Part shown: piece by piece, positions 25,208 to 32,144 of the stretch
Numbering within the stretch: position 1 is the first letter of the stretch
Layout: each line of letters starts with the position of its first letter
From: Mesorhizobium alhagi CCNWXJ12-2
GTDB lineage: Bacteria; Pseudomonadota; Alphaproteobacteria; Rhizobiales; Rhizobiaceae
NCBI RefSeq assembly: GCF_000236565.1
Contig: NZ_AHAM01000215.1
Location: forward strand, 1-56,086
DNA length: 56,086 bases
Reading direction: 5' to 3'
Notes under the pieces: generated by a model
The model's input: the letters and a program-made list of their open reading frames with translations, nothing else
Database searches by the model: none
What the model was told of the DNA's origin: nothing
Position numbers and translations under genes: made by a program

Positions 25208-25238
25208 AAAAAAGAAGGCCCGCCGTCGCCGGCGGGCC
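25208..25238 (-). terminator. Intrinsic terminator between parB and the Toprim gene
   Basis: On the minus strand GGCCCGCC and GGCGGGCC (25238-25231 and 25224-25217) form a stem with a 6-base loop followed by TTCTTTTTT. This is a textbook Rho-independent terminator 22 bases after the parB stop and directly before the ribosome site of the next gene. Confidence 0.82.
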
Positions 25239-25260
25239 CAGTCGTGCAAGTCGTTGACGT

Positions 25261-27372
25261 TCACTCGGCCGCGATCGCGTGGGGTACGTCGTCGGCAGGG
25301 TCATTCTCCCCCGTCGGCTCCTCATCGGCCATGGCCGTTTCGCCGCCGTTGGCCGCCGTTTCTTCGTCGGCCGGCTCGGCATCGGCGCGATCAGTGGCGA
25401 TCGCCTCATTCGATGCGTGCCCGGGTGTACGCAGCGGCTCGGGAAGCCAGCCGCTGCCGGCCAGCAGGCGCTCGGCTTCGGACGCCATGTCACCCTTCTT
25501 GAGATGGGCGATCCGATCGGCGGCATCCTGCCCCTTCACTTCCGCCACGGCATGGAGGATGCGCGCCTTGGTGACGCGGCCGAGGAAGGAGTTCACAGTC
25601 GGCGTCCAGCCCGCGGCGGCCATGTCAAGCCCTACTGCCCCAGCCAGAAGATCGGCGTGCGCGAGCGCCCGCGGCCGCCTGTTCCACGGCTCATGCAGGG
25701 CGTTCACCGACAGCCCGACGACATGGGCGAACAGGTCCGCCTGGCTCTGCCCATCAAGTTGCTGGAGAGCATTCCAGAGGTCACCGGAGTCCTTGGGCAG
25801 GCGCTTTCCCCAGCTCTCGTGATGGGCGGTGATCGCCACTGCGGACGCACTGTCGTTCAGCCCCGGCGCCTGCGCGCTGAAGCCCACGCTCTTCAGATCA
25901 AGCTCGAGGCAGCTGTCCGAGCCATAGTGGTAGAACACCTTGAGCGTCAGAGCGTGAAGCGCCGCAAGGAACGCGACGTCAGGCCGCTCGCCGAGCGCCC
26001 TACGCAGACCGAGGGTGCGATACGCGGTCAGCTCTGTCAGCAGACGATCCGAGATCGGCGTCAGGCCATCGTCTTCCTCCGCCTCGGCCGAGGGATTGGA
26101 CGGTTCGACCGTCTCGTCGCCGTCCGTATCATCGTTCGCCGCGCCGATCTGCTGATCGGATTCGTCGGTCGAGCCCGTGTCCGGAGCGACCGGCTCCTCG
26201 TCCTCCGGACGGACATAGCCACGCTCCACACGCAGCCCACCGTCATGCGCGATGCTGATGAACGCGCCCGCACGCGCAATCTCGGCCGGGTCGAAGCTGA
26301 GCGGCCTCGCCTCGACCGCTTCGAGGGCGGTTTCGAGCTCGCCGAAGCGCTCATCGATTTCCTCCGGCAGTTCGTCGGCGTCGGAATACTCCTCGGTCAG
26401 CCGGTCAAATTCCGCCTGCAAGGCACTGCGTGCCGCCTCTTCTTCGGCCGAGAGCGGCGTGGGCTCGCCACGGACCTGCCGAAATCCGAAGGTGTGGCCA
26501 TAGGCGAAGTCGGGAGCGACCTCGATCCACTTCCAGCCGTCGGCGGCGATCGCCTGCGCTTCATCACGCAGCTTCTCGGCGACCATCATGTCGACGAGTG
26601 CAACATCCTGCAGCCAGCCGCCATCGTCGCCCTGGAAAAGGTCGCGCAGGATCGTGCCGCCTGCCTCGACATAGGCGTCGATGCCAATGAACTGCGCCCG
26701 CTTGTCGGAGGCGCGAACGGCGCCTTCGGTGAGCATGCGCCGGATGACATAGGGCTGCTTGTCGTATGAGTGCTGCAGCCGCTCGAACACCAGCTCCTGC
26801 CGCTCATGATCGCCCGAGACGGTGAAAGCCATCAGCTGATCGAGCGTCATGCCATCCTCGGCATAGACATCGAGCAGCTTAGGAGACACGGAGGCGAGCT
26901 TCAGCCGCTGCCTGACGACATTGACCGAGACGAAGAAGGCGGCGGCGATCTCCTCCTCGGACTGGCCTTTCTCCTTGAGCGCAAGGAAGGCCCGGAACTG
27001 ATCCAGCGGATGGAGTGGCGCGCGCTGGACGTTTTCGGCAAGCGAGTCCTCCTCGGCGATGCCGCCCTCGCGCACGACGCAGGGCACGGGCGCGGTCTTC
27101 GCCAGCCGCTTCTGCTTCACCAGCAGTTCCAGCGCGCGGTAGCGCCGCCCGCCCGCCGGGATCTCGAACATGCCGGTCTCAACGCCGGCTTCGTCCGCAA
27201 CGGGCCGGACGCTGAGGCCCTGAAGCAGGCCGCGCCGGGCGATGTCCTCGGCGAGCTCCTCGATCGAGACGCCGGCTTTCACTCGCCGGACGTTCGACTG
27301 GCTGAGAACGAGCTTGTTGAAGGGAATGTCGCGCGAGGGCGACAGGGTGATCTTCTTCGCAGCAGTAGCCAT
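25261..27372 (-). CDS. parB: ParB/Spo0J-family nuclease-like protein of ICEs
   Basis: This 703-aa protein begins with a ParB CTPase/nuclease domain: IPFNKLVLSQSNVRRVKAGV, FEIPAGGRRYRALELLVKQK (GxRRxxA box) and ENVQRAPLHPLDQFRAFLAL, then a HTH around SEEEIAAAFFVSVNVVRQRL. A long acidic middle (about 330-460) and an alpha-helical C-terminus follow. ParB proteins of this length are typical of conjugative elements and not paired with a local parA; their role in transfer or anti-defence is unsettled. It has a 75-nt leader shared with ardC. Confidence 0.9.
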   Translation of the reverse strand: MATAAKKITLSPSRDIPFNKLVLSQSNVRRVKAGVSIEELAEDIARRGLLQGLSVRPVADEAGVETGMFEIPAGGRRYRALELLVKQKRLAKTAPVPCVVREGGIAEEDSLAENVQRAPLHPLDQFRAFLALKEKGQSEEEIAAAFFVSVNVVRQRLKLASVSPKLLDVYAEDGMTLDQLMAFTVSGDHERQELVFERLQHSYDKQPYVIRRMLTEGAVRASDKRAQFIGIDAYVEAGGTILRDLFQGDDGGWLQDVALVDMMVAEKLRDEAQAIAADGWKWIEVAPDFAYGHTFGFRQVRGEPTPLSAEEEAARSALQAEFDRLTEEYSDADELPEEIDERFGELETALEAVEARPLSFDPAEIARAGAFISIAHDGGLRVERGYVRPEDEEPVAPDTGSTDESDQQIGAANDDTDGDETVEPSNPSAEAEEDDGLTPISDRLLTELTAYRTLGLRRALGERPDVAFLAALHALTLKVFYHYGSDSCLELDLKSVGFSAQAPGLNDSASAVAITAHHESWGKRLPKDSGDLWNALQQLDGQSQADLFAHVVGLSVNALHEPWNRRPRALAHADLLAGAVGLDMAAAGWTPTVNSFLGRVTKARILHAVAEVKGQDAADRIAHLKKGDMASEAERLLAGSGWLPEPLRTPGHASNEAIATDRADAEPADEETAANGGETAMADEEPTGENDPADDVPHAIAAE

Positions 27373-27381
27373 GATGATGTA

Positions 27382-27456
27382 CTCCGCGACGGGCGGCCGA
27401 AAGCCTCTCTCTCGACCTCCAACCCGTCACGAAGCGCAGCGCCGCCCTCTCACTCT
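27382..27456 (-). promoter_or_regulatory. 75-nt leader element, parB copy
   Basis: Nine bases before the parB ATG is an element whose minus-strand form begins AGAGTGAGAG, contains GTGACGGGTT, and ends GCCCGTCGCGGAG. GACGGG pairs with CCCGTC to make a hairpin containing a purine-rich GAGAGAG loop. The same blocks, at the same 75-nt length, lie before ardC. The known radC RNA motif of alphaproteobacterial antirestriction genes is a possible identity, not verified. Confidence 0.7.
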
Positions 27457-27546
27457 GGAGGACGACGCCGCACAAACGCCAATCAGGAGAGCCGTGAAGA
27501 CGGCGAGCCGGAGAGGCGTCAATCCGGTTCTCCGGCTTTCCGGAAG

Positions 27547-28503
27547 TCAGGCCGCCGCCCATTCAACAGGTGCTTCGATGTCTTCTCCGGCATCGCGCTC
27601 CGGCAAGAAGGCGAGCAGAAAGTCGGCGGCCTTGCTGGCCTGTGACGCCGCGCGGACGATCGCGCGGTTGTCATCGCGCAGGAGCTGGAGCCAGGAGGCG
27701 ATATAGTCGGCGTGCCGCACCGTCGGCACGATGCCGAGCGAAGCGCAGCAGAAGGCGGCGTTCATCTCAGCGACCAGCTCCTCGAAGGCGTATTTCTTGG
27801 AGCCGAAGGATCCGGTGAGATCGCGCGCAAGGCGCGAGCCATGCCCTGTGGCGTGCCCGAGCTCGTGCAGCGCCGTGCGATGCCAGTTGATCGGCTCGAA
27901 AAAGGCCTGGGGCGGCGGGACCTGCACATAGTCATGCGCTGGCGAATAGAAGGCGTGATTGCCGCCGATGCGGAAGTCGATGCCGGTCGCCTCGATCAGC
28001 GCTTCGACTCTGGGCTCGATCGGGTCCAGCGGCGGTGGCGCCGCCGCCGCGACGCCCTCCGGCAGGTTTTCGCATTGCGCCGTATTGAAGACCGTGAAGC
28101 GCTTGAGGAACGGGACCGCCTGAGCTTCTTCACCGGTCTCCCGCGCCCGCTTCTTCTCCTCGTCAGGAATGAACCGGTCGGCGTAAACGACGGTCGTTCC
28201 CCGCTCGCCTTTGCGAACGTTGCCGCCGAGCGAAAGGGCCTGGCGGAAGGTGAGCCAGCTCTGGCCGGGAAAGCCGTGCTCGATGACGGCACCCCAGAGG
28301 ATGAGGACGTTGATCCCGGAATATGGGCGTCGGGTCGCTGCATTGCCGGGCATCGCCAGCGGCGCCTTGGCCGCGGCGGTCCCCCAGGGCTGGACCCAGG
28401 GGACGCAGCCCTTCTCGAGCTCGGAGATTATCCTGTTCGTGATTTCGTCATAGAGGCTGGCTTTCTCGGAGCCATGCCGGACGCGTGCGGCTTTCGTGGC
28501 CAT
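27547..28503 (-). CDS. ardC: ArdC-family antirestriction protein
   Basis: This 318-aa protein has an N-terminal single-strand DNA-binding domain (DUF1738/ArcN: YDEITNRIISELEKGCVPWV, RPYSGINVLILWG, WLTFRQALSLGGNVRKGE) and a C-terminal zincin-like metallopeptidase with HELGHATGH and a downstream YAFEELVAEM Glu motif. ArdC proteins protect incoming single-stranded DNA from restriction and are expected early in a recipient. A structured leader lies just upstream, and the gene closes the recognisable backbone on the right. Confidence 0.92.
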   Translation of the reverse strand: MATKAARVRHGSEKASLYDEITNRIISELEKGCVPWVQPWGTAAAKAPLAMPGNAATRRPYSGINVLILWGAVIEHGFPGQSWLTFRQALSLGGNVRKGERGTTVVYADRFIPDEEKKRARETGEEAQAVPFLKRFTVFNTAQCENLPEGVAAAAPPPLDPIEPRVEALIEATGIDFRIGGNHAFYSPAHDYVQVPPPQAFFEPINWHRTALHELGHATGHGSRLARDLTGSFGSKKYAFEELVAEMNAAFCCASLGIVPTVRHADYIASWLQLLRDDNRAIVRAASQASKAADFLLAFLPERDAGEDIEAPVEWAAA

Positions 28504-28510
28504 CGCGGTT

Positions 28511-28585
28511 CTCCGCGACGGGCGCCGGAGGCCTCTCCTCCAGCTCTCAACCCGTCACGGCAAACCGGGTCCGCACTCTCACTCT
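28511..28585 (-). promoter_or_regulatory. 75-nt leader element, ardC copy
   Basis: This element begins 8 bases before the ardC ATG, has the same block order as the parB copy (AGAGTGAGAG, GTGACGGGTT, GAGAGGC, GCGCCCGTCGCGGAG) and the same length. The inner sequence also forms GGAGG/CCTCC pairing, which could affect ribosome access. Confidence 0.7.
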
Positions 28586-28598
28586 TCCCAGGGGCGTT

Positions 28599-28646
28599 GC
28601 GGGGTTTCCCCGCAGAAGGGGTCGGCCGAGACATATGGCTCGGCCG
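28599..28646 (-). promoter_or_regulatory. Two further hairpins in the ardC upstream region
   Basis: GCGGGGTTTCCCCGC (28599-28613) and CGGCCGAG...CTCGGCCG (28623-28646) are perfect hairpins upstream of the 75-nt element. If transcription starts beyond them, the ardC mRNA has a leader of about 150 bases with three hairpins. The parB region lacks this pair. Confidence 0.5.
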
Positions 28647-28772
28647 CAGGGGAAGGCCTTCCCTCAAACAGCGGTCTGGTGAAGAGTGGTTTTGGAAAGT
28701 GCGGTGGATGGGGCAATATATAGCCCATACGGCGCTTTTTTTCCACTGAGGGGGAACGTGTCCTTGGTCGTG

Positions 28773-28802
28773 TTGACAAATATGCATCAAAATGGCTATT
28801 TC
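28773..28802 (+). promoter_or_regulatory. Sigma70-like promoter of the AbiE operon
   Basis: A consensus TTGACA (28773-28778) is followed after 18 bases by TATTTC (28797-28802). Transcription would start near 28809, which supports the AbiEi start at 28836 and excludes longer readings. AbiEi proteins usually repress their own promoter through inverted repeats; no clear repeat is visible. Confidence 0.6.
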
Positions 28803-28835
28803 TTGCCCACTTTAACGCAGAATCGTCGACCCGCT

Positions 28836-29648
28836 ATGCAACCTCGCCAGCACAAAACGGCCAGCTTTCTGTCGGCTCATCCGGTGTTCACTCGGGCAGA
28901 GTTCGCGGCGGCCCTCGGCCACCCGGCGGGCGGGGCCAATGTTACGAGTCTGCTCCGGCATCACCTGCGGGCCGGCAATATCAAGCGTGTCAGTCGTGAG
29001 GTGTTTGCCGCGGTGCCGGCCCACTTGCCGGTCGAGCGGATGGTGATCGACCGCTTCGCTGCAGCGAGCAAGCTGCGACCCGATGGCGTCTTGGGGTTTC
29101 ACTCAGCCCTTGAGTTGCACGGCATAGCCTATTCCGAGTTCAACGAGGTCCAGGTCATCAGTGCGGGGCGAACCGAACGCGTGGATCTGCCATTTGGCGC
29201 CTGCCGCTTCGTCGCGCCGCCGAAGGCATTGGCTGCGGCTGGCAAGGCCGACTACCTGACTACGACCATGGATCGGCAGGGCGTGGCGGTCCGCGTGACG
29301 GCGGTTGAACGCACGGTTGTCGATGCCTTGCACCGGCCGGAACTTACTGGCGGCGTTGAGGAGGTTCTGCAATCGCTGGATCTGGTGCGCTATCTCGATC
29401 CGACGAAAGTCGCCGACTATGTCGAACTGCTGGACAACCGGTCGCTCGCTTCCGTTTCCGGCTGGTGGCTCGAGAGGCGACGTTCGGCGCTCGGCGTCAC
29501 GGACGACGTCCTGACGCGCCTTCAGGCCCGGCTTCCGCGGTCGAAGCACTACGCGCTGGGCGCCGAGCCCGGTCATGCTGTGCTCGTCGAGCCGTGGCGC
29601 GTGCTTCTGCCGCGGCAGGCTGTAGACGCTGCTTTTGAGGGCGTGTGA
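28836..29648 (+). CDS. abiEi: AbiEi-family type IV antitoxin
   Basis: This 270-aa protein has an N-terminal winged-HTH AbiEi_4-type domain (KTASFLSAHPVFTRAEFAAA, TSLLRHHLRAGNIKRVSREV) followed by the AbiEi C-terminal domain with LGFHSALELHGIAYSEFNEV and a VTAVERTVVDALHRPELTGG motif. It represses the operon and counteracts the nucleotidyltransferase toxin. The stop overlaps the toxin start (TGATG). The ATG at 28836 is preferred because the promoter lies just upstream. Confidence 0.88.
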   Translation: MQPRQHKTASFLSAHPVFTRAEFAAALGHPAGGANVTSLLRHHLRAGNIKRVSREVFAAVPAHLPVERMVIDRFAAASKLRPDGVLGFHSALELHGIAYSEFNEVQVISAGRTERVDLPFGACRFVAPPKALAAAGKADYLTTTMDRQGVAVRVTAVERTVVDALHRPELTGGVEEVLQSLDLVRYLDPTKVADYVELLDNRSLASVSGWWLERRRSALGVTDDVLTRLQARLPRSKHYALGAEPGHAVLVEPWRVLLPRQAVDAAFEGV

Positions 29649-30676
29649 TGGTCGCATCGCGGGAAACGCTTCAGGACATCGCGGCCGAGCGCCAGCTTCA
29701 GCCCGCGACGCTAGAGCGGGTGATCCGGCTGATCGACATTCTCGATGCTTTCGGCGCTGACACGCTGATCGGCCCGCGGGTCGCCTTGAAGGGCGGCACG
29801 GCGCTCAACGTCTTCCATTCTGATCTGGATCGCCTCTCGGTCGATATCGACGTCAACTATGTCGGTGCGATCGACAAGGAGCAGATGGACGCGGACCGGC
29901 CGGGATTGGAAGACCGGATCGAGCGGCTGATGGAATCGAAAGGCTACACCGCACGACGCGAGCCTTCGGAACATGCGGGTGGCAAATGGATCTACCGCTA
30001 CGCTTCCGCGCTCGGCGGGGCGGGGACCATCGAAATCGATATCAACTATCTCTACCGCGGTCCCCTTTACGGGGTGGATCGCATGCCGTCGGTGGCAATC
30101 GGCTCTTACCAGGCCACGAATGTGCCAGTTCTCGATATCCATGAAATCATCGCCGGTAAGATGGTCGCACTGGTCACGCGGCGCACCGCACGAGATCTGT
30201 TCGATGCGCATCGGATCATCGCCATGCCGGGTCTCGACTGGGCGAAGATCAAGGTGGCGACATTGATGATTGGCGCCAGCGCCAAGAGCTTCGACTGGCG
30301 CACCGCCTCGCCGGACGGAATCGGATGCGAGGTCGGCGACATCACCGGCAAGCTGACCATGTGCCTGCATAGTCAGTATTTCGAAGCCTTCGGTGGCCCC
30401 GCAGCCTGGATCGAGAGCGTCACGGCCGAGTGCCGGGATAACCTCGCGCTGCTGTTTCAGTTCACGGCCGGCGAGAGAGCGTTTCTGGACGGCGTCCTTG
30501 ATCGGGGTGAGATCGACGCGTCCGCTCTCGATGTGCCTGAGAACGTGTGCGCCGCGATAGAAACCAGTCCGGCCCTGCGGTGGAAAGCACAGAACGTCAA
30601 AGCTTGGAAATCCGGGGACGAGTCGCTGGCGCCACGCACGAAACGGGCACGGCGGCGCGAGAGGCAGGCACCATGA
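29648..30676 (+). CDS. abiEii: AbiEii-family nucleotidyltransferase toxin
   Basis: This 342-aa protein has the nucleotidyltransferase core VALKGGTALNVF and DRLSVDIDVNYVG with the metal-binding Asp pair, then VLDIHEIIAGKMVALVTRRT and ARDLFDAHRI, all typical of AbiEii/AbiGii/MenT-like toxins that modify tRNA 3' ends. With AbiEi it forms a phage-abortive or element-stabilising pair. The C-terminus is basic. After it comes a 297-base gap with no gene I can support. Confidence 0.9.
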   Translation: MVASRETLQDIAAERQLQPATLERVIRLIDILDAFGADTLIGPRVALKGGTALNVFHSDLDRLSVDIDVNYVGAIDKEQMDADRPGLEDRIERLMESKGYTARREPSEHAGGKWIYRYASALGGAGTIEIDINYLYRGPLYGVDRMPSVAIGSYQATNVPVLDIHEIIAGKMVALVTRRTARDLFDAHRIIAMPGLDWAKIKVATLMIGASAKSFDWRTASPDGIGCEVGDITGKLTMCLHSQYFEAFGGPAAWIESVTAECRDNLALLFQFTAGERAFLDGVLDRGEIDASALDVPENVCAAIETSPALRWKAQNVKAWKSGDESLAPRTKRARRRERQAP

Positions 30677-30973
30677 CTGGTATTCAATGAATCTCCTTCG
30701 GAAAACTGATCGCATCGGATCGGAATCACCTTGCTTCGTTGGTGGTGTAAATCAGGCTCGAGCAAACGGGGAACAAGGTGCGGCCCCGGCCCTCGCGCTA
30801 TTCCTGGCCAAAGTGCGGGCCAGCTTTCTGCGGACGGTAGCTAAGCTGGGCGAGCTTGTTTGTAGTCTTGCCGCTACAATGCACTCAGAACACGAATGGG
30901 GAGGGAACGGTATGTATGCGCGGGTCCGTGCAGTGGCGCGAAGTCCTGGCCGCACCCAAAGGAGCGCGGTCTT

Positions 30974-32134
30974 GTGACAATTAGAGCGATCTCGCTTTTT
31001 TGCGGCGCCGGCGGATTTTGCGAGGGTGCGCGGCTGGCCGGCTGGCGAGTGGTGTCGGCGGTGGAGTCAGATCCGCATGCCTGCAGGACACACGCGGCAA
31101 ACTTCCCAGAGGTGCAGCTGCACGAGGGGGATATTGGCGGCTTCCTGAAGGGGCGAGGCCGCGCGCTTCCGGAGCAGCCGATCGACATTGTTTATGGCGG
31201 ACCGCCCTGCCAGGGCTTCAGCCAGATCGGCCCCCGCGACCTCTCGGACCCGCGCAATGCTCTCTATAAGGAATTCGTCCGCATATGCCGGACGGTAAAG
31301 GCGCGCGCCTTCGTGATGGAGAACGTGCCGAACATGGTCGCGATGAAGAACGGCCATTTCAAATCGAAGATTCTGTCGGCGTTTGCCGCCGCAGGCTATC
31401 GCCGGACAGCAATCCTTCCCGTGCTCGCATCCGACTTCGGTGTGCCGCAGGACCGCCGCCGCGTCTTTATATTTGGACTGAGAGATGACCAGAAATTCGA
31501 GGGGGACATCGCCGAAGCGGCAGCGGCGCTGCTAAACGGCCAGAAGGCGAGTGCGGTTGTGACGGTGCGCGAGGCCCTCTCGGACCTCCCGCAAAAAGTC
31601 TCCGCAGATGACGGCCCGCTCCCATACCCGCGCAAGCCGCGGAACGGCTATTCCGCCTATCAGAAGCTGATGAGGCTGGATTGCGATCAGCCGCTGCTCT
31701 CCGCGCAGCAGAAGCGGCGCCGGCTGGAGACGGATGAGCTGTTCAACCATCACACGAAGGGAATCCAGGAGCGGCGCAAGGCCATTCTTGCTGCGCTCAA
31801 GCCCGGCGCGAGAGGCGATTCCCTGCCCAAGGAACTCTGGAACGGCACGAGAGGCCATAAATGGCGCCGGCTCGATCCTGACAAGCCGTCCTACACCATT
31901 CTCGCGCAAATGCACCGCGACCTGTCCGAGTGGATTCACCCGAGCTACGACCGCTGGATCACCGTCCGCGAGGCCGCCCGGCTCCAGTCTTTTCATGACG
32001 GCTTCATATTTCATGGAAGCGAGTGGCAGCAGCTCAAGCAGGTGGGGAACGCTGTCCCTCCGCTGCTGGGCCTGGCTGTCGCGAGAGTAGCGGAAGGCCT
32101 GCTGGCGACGAGCCGCGCGCCCGCGAGCGGGTAA
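30974..32134 (+). CDS. druM: DNA (cytosine-5) methyltransferase, DruM-like
   Basis: This 386-aa enzyme transfers a methyl group from AdoMet to cytosine C5. Motif I is SLFCGAGGFCEGARLAG, motif IV is YGGPPCQGFSQIG with the catalytic Cys, motif VI is FVMENVPNM, motif VIII is VPQDRRRVFIFG and motif X is QVGNAVPPLLGLAVA. The target domain lies around 200-300. A GTG at 30974 with GGAGC upstream is the best start; an ATG at 30896 adds residues unlike the family. It heads a plus-strand cluster ending in Vsr and, with the DUF1998 helicase, fits the methylase of Druantia type II. Confidence 0.87.
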   Translation: MTIRAISLFCGAGGFCEGARLAGWRVVSAVESDPHACRTHAANFPEVQLHEGDIGGFLKGRGRALPEQPIDIVYGGPPCQGFSQIGPRDLSDPRNALYKEFVRICRTVKARAFVMENVPNMVAMKNGHFKSKILSAFAAAGYRRTAILPVLASDFGVPQDRRRVFIFGLRDDQKFEGDIAEAAAALLNGQKASAVVTVREALSDLPQKVSADDGPLPYPRKPRNGYSAYQKLMRLDCDQPLLSAQQKRRRLETDELFNHHTKGIQERRKAILAALKPGARGDSLPKELWNGTRGHKWRRLDPDKPSYTILAQMHRDLSEWIHPSYDRWITVREAARLQSFHDGFIFHGSEWQQLKQVGNAVPPLLGLAVARVAEGLLATSRAPASG

Positions 32135-32144
32135 CCGTCAGCCG

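Noticed and set aside
30677-30973. Small plus-strand frame between the AbiEii-like and methyltransferase genes
   Set aside because: Low-complexity translation without ribosome site; treated as non-coding.
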